Assembly (NCBI GenBank): GCA_034522075.1
Contig: JAXHLO010000030.1
Coordinates: forward strand, 1 to 64,000
Direction: 5' to 3'
DNA length: 64,000 nt
Source: UBA7803 sp034522075
Lineage (GTDB): Bacteria > Pseudomonadota > Gammaproteobacteria > Pseudomonadales > Azotimanducaceae
The position numbers were made by a program, and so were the translations under genes. Positions 43,529 through 52,376 of the stretch are shown here, in pieces; the first letter of the stretch is position 1, and each line of letters begins with the position of its first letter. Under the pieces are notes generated by a model that was not told the origin of the DNA, searched no databases, and was given only the letters and a program-made list of their open reading frames with translations.

Positions 43529-44335
43529 ATGCCCAAGCCCGCTTTACAGATGTGGCTGTCGATCAGGTTGGCATTGCTGACGTTGTTGTTGTCGAGTGCT
43601 GCCTGGGCCGGGGCACCGGAGCCTGCCGGGCAGACCGGCCGGCCGGATGCCCGGGAACTCATCGCCGGTGCCCTGGACCTGGTGCGCGGGCAGACCTCCT
43701 ACAGCGAAATGACCATGCTCATTCATCGACCCGACTGGCAGCGGGCGTCCACCCTCAAAGCCTGGACCCGGGGCCGGGAGGATGCGCTCATCCGTTTCAC
43801 CGAACCGGCGCGGGATGCCGGCAATGCGACGCTGAAGAAAGACGACCGCATGTGGACCTACACGCCGAAACTGAATCGCACCATTCGTCTGCCGTACAGC
43901 CTCATGTCGCAAAGCTGGGCGGGCTCGGACTTTTCCTACAATGACCTGGCACGCAGTGACAAGCTGCTCAATCACTATGCGCTGAATCTGCAATCGGCAG
44001 AGCAGCGGGACGACGGACACCGGGTCTACACCGTGGCCGCCGTGCCCCATGACGATGCGCCGGTCGTGTGGGGAAAGGAGGTTCTGGTGCTGCGCGACGA
44101 TTACGTGCTGCTGTCGCACACCTTCTTCGATCAGGATCTCGAGCCGTTGAAGCGTCTGGAAGCCCTGCAGGTGGGTGAGCTGGGCGGGCGGGAATTTGCC
44201 ACCCGCATGCGCATGAGCAAGCTCGACGAACCCGGTCATTACACCGAGGTTCACTATCGGGAAGCCGAGTTCGACATCGAGCTGCCCGATGATCTGTTTA
44301 CGCTGTTCGCCTTGAGGACAGGAGCCGAGCCTTGA
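43529..44335 (+). CDS. LolA-like outer-membrane lipoprotein-sorting family periplasmic protein
   Basis: A 268-residue exported protein: the signal peptide ends SSAAWA, and the mature part has the LolA/LolB-like incomplete beta-barrel seen in 'outer membrane lipoprotein-sorting protein' entries. Typical text is SYSEMTMLIHRPDWQRAST, GREDALIRFTEPARDAGNAT, DDRMWTYTPKLNRTIRLP and SWAGSDFSYNDLAR. AAGGA lies 7 nt before ATG 43529. It precedes two permeases and an ATPase in one overlapping run, so it probably carries a lipid or lipidated cargo extracted by that ABC complex. It is distinct from housekeeping LolA. Confidence 0.85.
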   Translation: MPKPALQMWLSIRLALLTLLLSSAAWAGAPEPAGQTGRPDARELIAGALDLVRGQTSYSEMTMLIHRPDWQRASTLKAWTRGREDALIRFTEPARDAGNATLKKDDRMWTYTPKLNRTIRLPYSLMSQSWAGSDFSYNDLARSDKLLNHYALNLQSAEQRDDGHRVYTVAAVPHDDAPVVWGKEVLVLRDDYVLLSHTFFDQDLEPLKRLEALQVGELGGREFATRMRMSKLDEPGHYTEVHYREAEFDIELPDDLFTLFALRTGAEP

Positions 44336-45633
44336 ATGATGGGCCCGGCGCGCCGCAGTCCCGGGATGCCGCCGGTCTGCCCATGCCGCTGCGTATCGCC
44401 TGGCGCAATCTGTGGCGCAACACGCGCCGTACCGCACTCACCGCCGGCGGCGTCGCCTTCGCTGTCTTTCTCGTGACCGCGGCCATGTGTCTGCAACTCG
44501 GCAGCTATCACACCATGAAGGAGACGGCCACCGGCCTGCTGGCCGGTCACCTGCAGATTCAGCACGGCGACTACCGCGACAGCCAGCGGCTGGAAGATGC
44601 GCTGCCGGCAGCCGCCGAGCTGCTGGCGGAGGTTGGCAGCATGCCAGGGATTGCGGCCGCATCTGCCCGGGTGGAGACCTTCGCCCTGGCCTCGGTGGGT
44701 GAACGCAGTTTCGGCGCCCGGATCATCGGCCTGGACGCCGCTGCCGAACGGCAGGTGGTAGATCTGCATGAGCGCATCGTCGCCGGCCGTCATATTGAGT
44801 CGGCCGAAGATGCAGTGCTCGGTACCGTGCTGGCACGCAACCTGGGTGTGGCAGTGGGCGATGAAGTCGTGCTGCTGGGCTCGGCGCGGCAGGGTGGTGT
44901 GGCCGTCCTGGTGGCGAACGTGGCGGGCCTGATCGAGTCCGGCATGGTCGAACTCGACCGCAGTCTGCTGCTGGCCGACATTACTGCGGTGCAGAATGCT
45001 TTCGACCTGACGGACCGGGCCCACCGGATCGTCCTGCGCACCACAGACCTGGAGGAGGTGGCAACCATTGCCGCGGCCGTGCGCCGGACGCTGCCGGCGC
45101 GCTGGCCGGATGCCGCGGCAGAGGACGCGGTACCGCTGCGCACGCTCACCTGGCGCGACGTACTTCCGGAGTTGAATCAGGCCATCGAAATCGATCGCCT
45201 GAGCGCCGTGCTGTTCTACTGGCTCATCATGCTTCTGGTCGCTTTCAGCGTCGTCAACACCTTCATCATGACCGTATTCGAACGGCGCCGGGAGTTCGGC
45301 ATGCTGCTGGCTATCGGCATGCGGCCGGGACGGGTCATGCTGATGCTGCAATGGGAAGCGCTGTTCATGTGGGGTATCGGTACTGCGGCGGGCATGGCGC
45401 TGGCCGGTGCTCTGGTAGCCTGGCTGGCGGAGACGGGCATTTATCTCGGTGCCGACATGGAGCGCCTGGCCAGCCAGATGTACATGCCGGCCCGTCTCTA
45501 TCCCGTGTTCGCGTGGGAGGCTCTACTCACGGCGCCGCTGGTCATGCTGGCCGGCACGCAGGTGGCGGCCGTGCTGCCGAGCCTGCGCATCCGCCGTATC
45601 CGGCCGGTGGACGCCCTGCGGGTGGCGGCATGA
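44332..45633 (+). CDS. ABC transporter permease, FtsX/LolCE-type (first of two)
   Basis: A 433-residue permease with the MacB/LolC topology: TM1 near the N-terminus (AWRNLWRNTRRTALTAGGVA ...), a periplasmic domain of about 200 residues, then three TM helices (LIMLLVAFSVVNTFIMTVFE onward) with FERRREFGMLLAIGM between. TTG 44332 overlaps the stop of the LolA-like gene and has GGAG 8 nt upstream; ATG 44383 is a later alternative. Such permeases move lipidated cargo or act by mechanotransmission rather than classic transport. Partner of the next two genes. Confidence 0.9.
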   Translation: MNDGPGAPQSRDAAGLPMPLRIAWRNLWRNTRRTALTAGGVAFAVFLVTAAMCLQLGSYHTMKETATGLLAGHLQIQHGDYRDSQRLEDALPAAAELLAEVGSMPGIAAASARVETFALASVGERSFGARIIGLDAAAERQVVDLHERIVAGRHIESAEDAVLGTVLARNLGVAVGDEVVLLGSARQGGVAVLVANVAGLIESGMVELDRSLLLADITAVQNAFDLTDRAHRIVLRTTDLEEVATIAAAVRRTLPARWPDAAAEDAVPLRTLTWRDVLPELNQAIEIDRLSAVLFYWLIMLLVAFSVVNTFIMTVFERRREFGMLLAIGMRPGRVMLMLQWEALFMWGIGTAAGMALAGALVAWLAETGIYLGADMERLASQMYMPARLYPVFAWEALLTAPLVMLAGTQVAAVLPSLRIRRIRPVDALRVAA

Positions 45634-46868
45634 CGGCGCAGCGCAGAAGCATGCCTTTGTCGCTGCTGTTTTCACTGGGTGTGCGCAATCTGTTCCGTCA
45701 CCGCCGGCGCAATTTCATGCTGCTGCTGGCCATCAGCGTCGCCGTGGCCGGAGTGGTATTGACCAACAGCCTCATTCGCGGCTTTCAGGCCGACATGCGC
45801 GACGCCGCGGTGGACAACCTGACCGGTCATATCAAGGTGCTGGCGCCCGGCTATCGGGACGATCCCGGAATCGACAAGCGCTTCAACGTGGCCGAGGGCT
45901 GGCACGATTCCCTGGCCGGCGTACCGGTCGCGGGCTGGGCACCACGAATCCGCGTACCGGCCGTGCTCATGAGTGAGCGGGAGACCCGCGGCATTGAACT
46001 GGTCGGCATCGACCCGTCACGGGAGGACATTTCCTTCGTCGGCGATGTGGCGGTCAGCGGCGAACGGCTGGCCAATGCGGCCGACGGCCGCTTGCTGCTG
46101 GGCAAGGCGCTGGCGGAGCAGTTGCGCACCGATGTGGGTTACCGCCTGGTGGTCATGGCTCAGGGCGCCGACGGGCTGAACCGCGAGGCCGGTTTTCGCG
46201 TCGCCGGGCTGTTCGATGGTGACGGCACGGGGCTGGAGAAAGCCTTCGCGTTTACCGGTCTGGAGCGGTTGCAGTCGATGCTCGGCACCTCTGCGGTCAC
46301 GGAAATCTCCGTGCGCCTCGAGCACGATGAGCCGCCGCTGCTGGATACGGCGGTCCGCCGATTGCGCGAGACGTATCCGGCTCAGGACGTACTGCGCTGG
46401 GACACGCTGGAGCCCCAGGCTGCAGCCATGTTCGAGTACGCCGACATGGCCATCTTCATCTGGTTTCTGATTCTCATGAGCGCGCTGGTTTTCGGCCTGG
46501 TCAACACCCTGGTCACCGCCGTCATGGAACGCACCCGGGAGCTGGGCATGTTGCGCGCGCTGGGCATGCGCCCCGGCACCGTGGTCATGCAGGTGGTCCT
46601 GGAGTCCTGCATCATCATGGCCGCCGGTGTGGCGCTGGGTCTGCTGATCGGCAGCGGGCTGGTCTGGTGGCTGCGTGACGGCATCGATCTGTCGGCCTGG
46701 TCCGACGGTGTGGAGCTGGCCGGCATGCGCAGTACCCTGGTGCCGCGCCTGCGGGCCGGCGACGTGGCGCTGGTGACCGGCATGAGCCTGCTGCTGGGGG
46801 TGCTGGCGAGCCTGTATCCCGCCTGGCGGGCGGTGAAGATCAAGCCGTTGGAGGCGATGCAGCGATGA
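45630..46868 (+). CDS. ABC transporter permease, FtsX/LolCE-type (second of two)
   Basis: A 412-residue second permease of the same architecture: SLGVRNLFRHRRRNFMLLLA at TM1, a periplasmic domain, then FIWFLILMSALVFGLVNTLV, MERTRELGMLRALGMRPG and the last two TM helices, ending YPAWRAVKIKPLEAMQR. ATG 45630 overlaps the previous stop (ATGA). With the first permease it should form a heterodimer, like LolC/LolE. The two proteins share layout but clearly differ in sequence. Confidence 0.9.
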   Translation: MTAQRRSMPLSLLFSLGVRNLFRHRRRNFMLLLAISVAVAGVVLTNSLIRGFQADMRDAAVDNLTGHIKVLAPGYRDDPGIDKRFNVAEGWHDSLAGVPVAGWAPRIRVPAVLMSERETRGIELVGIDPSREDISFVGDVAVSGERLANAADGRLLLGKALAEQLRTDVGYRLVVMAQGADGLNREAGFRVAGLFDGDGTGLEKAFAFTGLERLQSMLGTSAVTEISVRLEHDEPPLLDTAVRRLRETYPAQDVLRWDTLEPQAAAMFEYADMAIFIWFLILMSALVFGLVNTLVTAVMERTRELGMLRALGMRPGTVVMQVVLESCIIMAAGVALGLLIGSGLVWWLRDGIDLSAWSDGVELAGMRSTLVPRLRAGDVALVTGMSLLLGVLASLYPAWRAVKIKPLEAMQR

Positions 46869-46874
46869 TCAGTG

Positions 46875-47576
46875 ATGAATGATGTGGTGGTGGAGTGCCG
46901 GGCGGTCACCCGGGTCTATCAGGATGACTCGGTGCCGGTCTATGCGCTGCGCGGTGTGGATTTTCAGGTCCGGCGCGGCGAGTTCGTCAGCCTCGCCGGC
47001 CCTTCCGGCTCGGGCAAGTCTACTCTGCTGAACGTCATCGGCGGTCTCGATCGGCCGACGTCGGGCGACATCGCCGTGGACGGCGTGTGGCTTGGGACGT
47101 TTTCCGAGTCGGCTCTGGCCGATCTGCGCCTGCACAAGCTGGGTTTCGTATTCCAGGACTACAATCTCATCCCCGTTCTCTCCGCGCGGGAAAACGTCGA
47201 GTTCATTCTGCAGCTGCAGGGTGTGGCCGGCAGCGAGCGCCGGCAGCGCGCCATGACCATGCTGCAGGCTCTCGGCATCAGCGAGCTGGCCGGGCGCCGG
47301 CCCGGTGAGTTGTCCGGCGGCCAGCAGCAGCGCGTCGCCATTGCCCGTGCTCTGGTGACCGAGCCGGTGCTGCTGCTGGCCGACGAGCCCAGCGCCAATC
47401 TGGACACGGCCACCACGGAAGATCTGCTGGATCTGCTGCGGCAGCTCAACCTGGAACGGGGCGTGACCATCGTCACCGCCACCCACGACCCGCTGGTCAT
47501 GAGCTATGCGCGGCGCCGCGTGCAGCTCAAGGACGGCGCCATCGCCGGCGAGACTCATGCCGAGGCGGCTGGGTGA
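46875..47576 (+). CDS. ABC transporter ATP-binding protein, LolD/MacB type
   Basis: A 233-residue nucleotide-binding subunit with Walker A AGPSGSGKSTLLN, Q-loop GFVFQDYNLIPVLSARENVE (typical of the MacB/LolD subclass), signature LSGGQQQRVAIARAL, Walker B LLLADEPSANLDT and H-loop TATHD. It powers the two preceding permeases. ATG 46875 is preferred over GTG 46872. The next gene, an outer-membrane barrel, starts inside its stop codon region, tying energy subunit and outer-membrane partner together. Confidence 0.94.
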   Translation: MNDVVVECRAVTRVYQDDSVPVYALRGVDFQVRRGEFVSLAGPSGSGKSTLLNVIGGLDRPTSGDIAVDGVWLGTFSESALADLRLHKLGFVFQDYNLIPVLSARENVEFILQLQGVAGSERRQRAMTMLQALGISELAGRRPGELSGGQQQRVAIARALVTEPVLLLADEPSANLDTATTEDLLDLLRQLNLERGVTIVTATHDPLVMSYARRRVQLKDGAIAGETHAEAAG

Positions 47577-48811
47577 GGAACGGCTTGGGCTTTCTCTGGG
47601 TGTGGCTTGCGCTGCTGGCTTCGGCGCCGGTCCAGTCGGTGGAGGTGGATGCCCGATTCAAGTGGTTCGGCACCCTGGGCCTGCTGCCCGACGAGGACGT
47701 ACAGCGGCAGCGCTCGGGAACGCCGAGCTTCGACGACAATTTCGATCTGCGCCTCAAACTGCGCCAGCGCACCGGCAAGCTGACCTTGCTGGCGGACCAC
47801 AGCACGACTTTACTGCGCAACGACGGCCTGAATTTCGCCGGGGCCGGCAATAGCCTGGATCAGACCGCGGTCAGCGATGACGGGCGGCTCATGGACCTGA
47901 CCTGGAACCTGGACCGGGGTGCCAATCACCGCCTGCTGCACCGCCTGGACCGCCTGGCGCTGCAATACCGGGACGGCCCGTGGGCGGTAACCGTCGGCCG
48001 CCAGGCCGTGAGCTGGGGCAACGGTCTGGTCTTTCAGCCCATGGACCTGTTCAACCCCTTCGCGCCCACCGCGGTGGACCAGGACTACAAGATCGGCGAC
48101 GACATCGTGCGCCTGGAACGTTCGCTGGACGGCGGCGGCAGCGTCCAGTTGCTGGCGGTGGCCAGACGGGACGCCGACGCAGACGTGACAGCTGCCGCCG
48201 GCAGTGTGGCCGGTAAATGGCACGGCTTTGTCGGCAGCGGCGAACTCGAGCTGATGGCCGGGCGTCACTACGAAGACCATGTCGCCGCTGCCGCCTGGCG
48301 CTTTCCCCTGGGCGGGGCCCTGCTGCGCAGTGACCTGGTGGCGACCCGGCTCGACTCGGGGACGTGGAAACTGTCGGGCATCGTCAATGTGGACTACAGC
48401 CTCCTGGCCGGGCAGCGCAACGTCTACGTGTTTGCCGAGTATTTTCACAATGCCTTCGGCGTGCGCCGCCTGCCGGATACCCTGGCTGAATATCCAGAGA
48501 CTTTGATCGAACGCCTCGGACGCGGCGAATTGTTCAATCTGATGCGCGACTATGTCGCCGTGGGCGGCACCCTGGAGTGGCACCCGTTGTGGTCCCAGTC
48601 ATTGACCTTGATCGGCAATCTGCACGACGGCAGCATGCTGGTGCAGACGCAGATCGGCCACGAGCCGGACGATCATCAGCGCCTCGAGTTGGGGGTCGTG
48701 CACCCGCTGGGCCACGCCGGTGACGAATTCGGCGGCGTCCCGCTGGCGACCCGGGCCGTGACGGCCGGCGGGGCTACGCGGATATACCTGCGTTGGGCTT
48801 ATTATTTCTGA
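47573..48811 (+). CDS. outer-membrane beta-barrel protein of the LolA/ABC operon
   Basis: A 412-residue exported protein with a signal peptide (VWLALLASAPVQS). The mature sequence has alternating amphipathic strands and a C-terminal aromatic signature RWAYYF for outer-membrane insertion. VGRQAVSWGNGLVFQPMDLF and NPFAPTAVDQDYKIGDD are recognisable landmarks of DUF1302-like/porin-like barrels. GTG 47573 overlaps the ATPase stop. No close named family is recognised. By position it is probably the outer-membrane acceptor of the operon's ABC system, replacing the role LolB has in the Lol pathway. Confidence 0.8.
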   Translation: MRNGLGFLWVWLALLASAPVQSVEVDARFKWFGTLGLLPDEDVQRQRSGTPSFDDNFDLRLKLRQRTGKLTLLADHSTTLLRNDGLNFAGAGNSLDQTAVSDDGRLMDLTWNLDRGANHRLLHRLDRLALQYRDGPWAVTVGRQAVSWGNGLVFQPMDLFNPFAPTAVDQDYKIGDDIVRLERSLDGGGSVQLLAVARRDADADVTAAAGSVAGKWHGFVGSGELELMAGRHYEDHVAAAAWRFPLGGALLRSDLVATRLDSGTWKLSGIVNVDYSLLAGQRNVYVFAEYFHNAFGVRRLPDTLAEYPETLIERLGRGELFNLMRDYVAVGGTLEWHPLWSQSLTLIGNLHDGSMLVQTQIGHEPDDHQRLELGVVHPLGHAGDEFGGVPLATRAVTAGGATRIYLRWAYYF

Positions 48812-48814
48812 TTC

Positions 48815-49303
48815 ATGAGCATGGATATTCGGCAAGACGATCTGTCGGGTTCGGCGATGGCCGCGCTGCTCCAGGAACATCTGGCAGACATGGCCAGGCT
48901 GTCGCCGCCGGAAAGTACGCACGCCCTGAATCTGGACGGGCTGCGGGCCGCCGGCGTTACGGTGTGGTCTGCCTGGGACGGTGAGTCGCTGCTCGGTTGC
49001 GGGGCACTGCAGGCCCTGGATGACCGGGCTGGCGAAATCAAATCCATGCGAACGGCGCGCGGCTATCAGCGCCAGGGCGTGGCCGCGGCCCTGTTGCGCC
49101 ACATCATCGCGCAAGCCCGGCAGCGCGGCTATGTGCGCGTGTATCTGGAAACCGGCTCCATGGCCGCCTTTGCCCCGGCCCGGGCACTCTATGAGCGATT
49201 TGGGTTCCGCTATTGCGGCCCGTTCGGCAAATACCGGGAGGACCCCAACAGCGTGTTCATGTGCCTGGATCTGTCCGAGCCGGGCGCGGCCGGATCGCCT
49301 TAG
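48815..49303 (+). CDS. GNAT family N-acetyltransferase
   Basis: A 162-residue acetyltransferase with the acetyl-CoA-binding motif A GEIKSMRTARGYQRQGVAAA (R/QxxGxG/A pattern), then LETGSMAAFAPARALYERFG and FRYCGPFGKYREDPNSVFM near the end. It resembles PaiA/YsnE-like small GNATs. The start (ATG 48815 or 48821) follows the barrel gene immediately, so it is last in the operon. Substrate unknown. It is convergent with, and overlaps by 4 bp, the ParA-like gene. Confidence 0.88.
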   Translation: MSMDIRQDDLSGSAMAALLQEHLADMARLSPPESTHALNLDGLRAAGVTVWSAWDGESLLGCGALQALDDRAGEIKSMRTARGYQRQGVAAALLRHIIAQARQRGYVRVYLETGSMAAFAPARALYERFGFRYCGPFGKYREDPNSVFMCLDLSEPGAAGSP

Positions 49304-50055
49304 CGTTTCGGCACGATGGACAGTTGGCCGCGGGGTGGCGTGGGCTGGCTCCGGGCGGCGTCGGCATCGGCGTCCGGCTTACGCGTTCGTGGCTGGGGCA
49401 GCAGATCGTGGTCGATCCAGCGGCGGATGCTGCGCCACTGACGCAGTTCCGGTCCCGCTTCCGAGGCCCGCAGCTCGCACACGCCCATGCCTGACTCAGC
49501 CGCCCGGACGTAGACCTGCACGTCGCGCAGCACTGCCACCACCGGTACGCCGAGCGTATTGAGAAAGCGCATGAGCGAGTGATACATGACGGTGTTGCGT
49601 TTGACCCGATTGGCTATCACACCGAGCACGCGGGGTCCCCGCGGCACTTTGGCGTAGACCAGCAGGTCGCCGATGCAGCGTGCGGCTGCGTGAATGTCGA
49701 TGTCGGAAGGCAGAACGGGCACGAGAATCTTGTCCGCCTGGCGCACGGCGTCCACCAGTTCGTGCCGCGACAGGGCCGCCGGCGTGTCGACCACGATTCG
49801 CTCGGTGTCCGGCGGCGTGCGCATGGCGAAGCTGCGGGTCACATTGGCCGGCGGCTCTTCATAGGCGGCCACGCCGTGAATGAGCGGCAGAGAGGCCGGC
49901 CGCTGGTGGAGCCAGCGCATGGTCGAACCCTGCCGGTCGCGGTCGATGAGAGCGGCCTTCTGCCCCTCGGCGGCATAGGCGGCCGCCAGATTGGTTGCGA
50001 CCGTGGTCTTGCCGGACCCGCCCTTGGGGTTCACGACCACGATCCGCAGGCTCAC
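49300..50055 (-). CDS. orphan ParA/MinD-family ATPase
   Basis: A 251-residue deviant Walker A ATPase: VVNPKGGSGKTTVATNLAAA (signature lysine), IDRDRQGSTMRW (switch I) and RIVVDTPAALSRHELVDAV (Walker B/switch II). ParA ATPases position plasmids, chromosomes or protein assemblies on the nucleoid. No ParB or other partner gene is adjacent, so it is probably one of the orphan ParAs that position cytoplasmic cargo. The C-terminal tail (DADADAARSQPTPPRG) looks disordered. Confidence 0.9.
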   Translation of the reverse strand: MSLRIVVVNPKGGSGKTTVATNLAAAYAAEGQKAALIDRDRQGSTMRWLHQRPASLPLIHGVAAYEEPPANVTRSFAMRTPPDTERIVVDTPAALSRHELVDAVRQADKILVPVLPSDIDIHAAARCIGDLLVYAKVPRGPRVLGVIANRVKRNTVMYHSLMRFLNTLGVPVVAVLRDVQVYVRAAESGMGVCELRASEAGPELRQWRSIRRWIDHDLLPQPRTRKPDADADAARSQPTPPRGQLSIVPKR

Positions 50056-50092
50056 AGCACAGCCCTCAGTCGGTTGCTGACCATGGTGGGTC

Positions 50093-51010
50093 TCAACCGA
50101 TCTCTTCCGGCGTGGCCCCTTCCTTCACGGTGTGATCGTGGGCCTGTTTGGCTGCCATGAGTTTCGGTACATAGCGATCGAGCTCATCGAGCGACCAGAC
50201 ACCGCTGGATTTGTGATACTGCTTGATCACCGCCGGCTGCTGCATGATGGCGATGCCGCCGCGGCCGGTGTGGAAGATCTGCGAGGTAATACCCGAGGCC
50301 TCTTCCGTGGCGAGCCAGGCACAGATGGGCGCGATGTGTTGCGGGCCGCCCTGGGCAAGGTCGTCGTCCTCGACCTTTTCACCGCGGTTCTCGCGCAGTG
50401 GAATGGTCATCCGGGTCAGCGCTCCCGGCGAGATGGTATTGACCGTGCAGCCGTACTTGGCGAGCTCCAGCGCCAGCACCCGGGAGAAGCCGGCAATGCC
50501 GGCCTTGGCCGCCCCGTAGTTGGCCTGACCGAAGTTGCCGATCAGACCGGAGACGCTGGAGAAATTGATGATGCGGCAACCGGTGCGGTTGTTCTCGCGG
50601 ATGTAGCGGGCAAACGGCCGCGAGCAGCAGTAGTGGCCCTTCAGGTGCACGGCCTGCACCGCATCCCAGTCTTCCTCTTCCATCTTGAAGATGGTCCGGT
50701 CGCGCAGGATGCCCGCATTGTTGACCAGAATGTCCATGGCGCCGAAGGCGTCGAGCGCCGTCTGCAGCAGGTTCTCGCCGCCTTTGACCTCGGCCACGGA
50801 GTCGGTGTTGGACACCGCTTCGCCGCCCATTTTCCGGATCTCCGCCACGACGTCGTCGGCGACCTTGCCGGTGCCGGTGCCGTCGGTGTTGGCCCCTAAG
50901 TCGTTGATCACCACTTTGGCCCCTTCACTGACCATCAGCATGGCGATCTCCCGGCCGATACCGCGGCCGGCACCGGTGATTACCGCAACTTTGTCATCGA
51001 GCCTTCCCAT
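50093..51010 (-). CDS. short-chain dehydrogenase/reductase (3-hydroxyacyl-CoA dehydrogenase-like)
   Basis: A 305-residue SDR with TGAGRGIGREIA (NAD site), VNNAGILRDRTIF, catalytic Ser in INFSSVSGLIG and YGAAKAG (Tyr-x3-Lys). VINDLGANTDGTGTG and the long C-terminal tail are characteristic of the peroxisomal MFE-2/17-beta-HSD4-like branch, which oxidises (3R)-hydroxyacyl-CoA. It is downstream of the ACAD11-type dehydrogenase (60-bp gap, same strand), consistent with a beta-oxidation pair. Confidence 0.9.
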   Translation of the reverse strand: MGRLDDKVAVITGAGRGIGREIAMLMVSEGAKVVINDLGANTDGTGTGKVADDVVAEIRKMGGEAVSNTDSVAEVKGGENLLQTALDAFGAMDILVNNAGILRDRTIFKMEEEDWDAVQAVHLKGHYCCSRPFARYIRENNRTGCRIINFSSVSGLIGNFGQANYGAAKAGIAGFSRVLALELAKYGCTVNTISPGALTRMTIPLRENRGEKVEDDDLAQGGPQHIAPICAWLATEEASGITSQIFHTGRGGIAIMQQPAVIKQYHKSSGVWSLDELDRYVPKLMAAKQAHDHTVKEGATPEEIG

Positions 51011-51070
51011 GTCGTTCCCCCTCTCAGACCGTTCTCCCCGCTGTCGCGCCCGGCATGGGTGTGAGCCGTC

Positions 51071-52309
51071 TCACCGGCCCCAGACTTCGGTGCGCGGCGC
51101 CTCGTCGCCCGGATACTTGCCCAGTTCCATGCGCGCGACGGTGCGTCGATGGACTTCGTCAGGACCGTCCGCCAGGCGCAACGTGCGCATGCCCGAGTAC
51201 ATGCGGGCCAGCGGGAAGACCTGGGAAACGCCGGCACCGCCGTGCATCTGAATGGCGTCGTCGATGACCTGCAAGGCGATATTGGGCACCGCCACCTTGA
51301 TCTGTGCGATCTCGCTGCGCGCTACCTTGTTGCCCACCGTGTCCATCATCCAGGCGGCCTTCAACGTCAGCAGGCGGGCCATTTCGATGTTGATGCGGGC
51401 ATCGGCGATCTTGTCGTAGTTGCCGCCGAGGTCAGCCAGCTTCTTGCCGAAGGCTTCCCGCGACTGAGAGCGCCGGCACATCAGTTCCAGCGCCCGTTCC
51501 GCCACGCCGATGGAGCGCATGCAGTGGTGAATGCGGCCCGGGCCGAGGCGGCCCTGGGCGATCTCGAAGCCGCGCCCCGAGCCGAGAATGATGTTGTCCT
51601 TGGGCACCCGGACGTCGGTGAAACGCACATGGCCGTGGCCGTGGGGCGCATCGTCGTAGCCGAACACGTGCATCATCTTGAGGACTTCGACCCCGGCGGT
51701 GTCCACCGGCACGAGAATCTGCGACTGGCGCGAATGGCGCGGCGCGTCGGGCTCGGTGATGCACATGACGATCAGGATCTTGCAACGCGGATCGCCGATG
51801 CCGGAGGTCCACCACTTTTCCCCGTTCAGCACCCACTCGTCACCGTCGAGACGTGCTTCGAGGCTGATGTTGGTGGCATCCGACGACGCGACCTGAGGCT
51901 CCGTCATGGCGAAGGCCGAGCGGATCTTGCCGTCGAGCAGGGGCTGCAGCCATTCCTCTTTCTGCTGTTCGGAGCCGTAGCGCTCGATGACTTCCATGTT
52001 GCCGGTATCGGGGGCCGCGCAGTTCATGGCTTCGGACGCCATGGGATACTTGCCGAGGACTTCGGCGATGTGGCCGTAGTCGACGTTGTTCAGCCCGGCG
52101 CCGCGTTCGCTGTCAGGCAGGAAGAAGTTCCACAGGCCGCGCTCCTTGGCCTTCTCTTTCACTTCCTCCATGACGGCGGTTTCGCACCAGCGGCCGCCTT
52201 CTTCAACCTGGCGCGCATAGACCGGCTCGTTGGGGACGATGTGATCGTCGATATAGCTCTGAATGTCGTCGATCAGCGGTTTGACGCGGTCGGAAATTCC
52301 AAGGTCCAT
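51071..52309 (-). CDS. acyl-CoA dehydrogenase, ACAD10/ACAD11-type
   Basis: A 412-residue acyl-CoA dehydrogenase starting MDLGISDRVKPLIDDIQSYI. Recognisable parts: AFAMTEPQVASSDATNISLE, NGEKWWTSGIGDPRCKI, the QMHGGAGVSQVFPLARMYSG loop, and RTLRLADGPDEVHRRTVARM. These match the dehydrogenase half of ACAD11, which acts on 4-phosphoryloxy-acyl-CoA. GGGGGAA lies 5 nt before ATG 52309; the frame stays open far upstream across the divergent phosphatase gene but is not coding there. Two stand-alone APH kinases elsewhere in the window could supply the matching kinase activity. Confidence 0.92.
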   Translation of the reverse strand: MDLGISDRVKPLIDDIQSYIDDHIVPNEPVYARQVEEGGRWCETAVMEEVKEKAKERGLWNFFLPDSERGAGLNNVDYGHIAEVLGKYPMASEAMNCAAPDTGNMEVIERYGSEQQKEEWLQPLLDGKIRSAFAMTEPQVASSDATNISLEARLDGDEWVLNGEKWWTSGIGDPRCKILIVMCITEPDAPRHSRQSQILVPVDTAGVEVLKMMHVFGYDDAPHGHGHVRFTDVRVPKDNIILGSGRGFEIAQGRLGPGRIHHCMRSIGVAERALELMCRRSQSREAFGKKLADLGGNYDKIADARINIEMARLLTLKAAWMMDTVGNKVARSEIAQIKVAVPNIALQVIDDAIQMHGGAGVSQVFPLARMYSGMRTLRLADGPDEVHRRTVARMELGKYPGDEAPRTEVWGR

Positions 52310-52376
52310 GTGCTTCCCCCTCGAGGTTGCTGGCTGGTGTGAAAAAAGATGCGGAATACGGAAAGATTTTGATACT

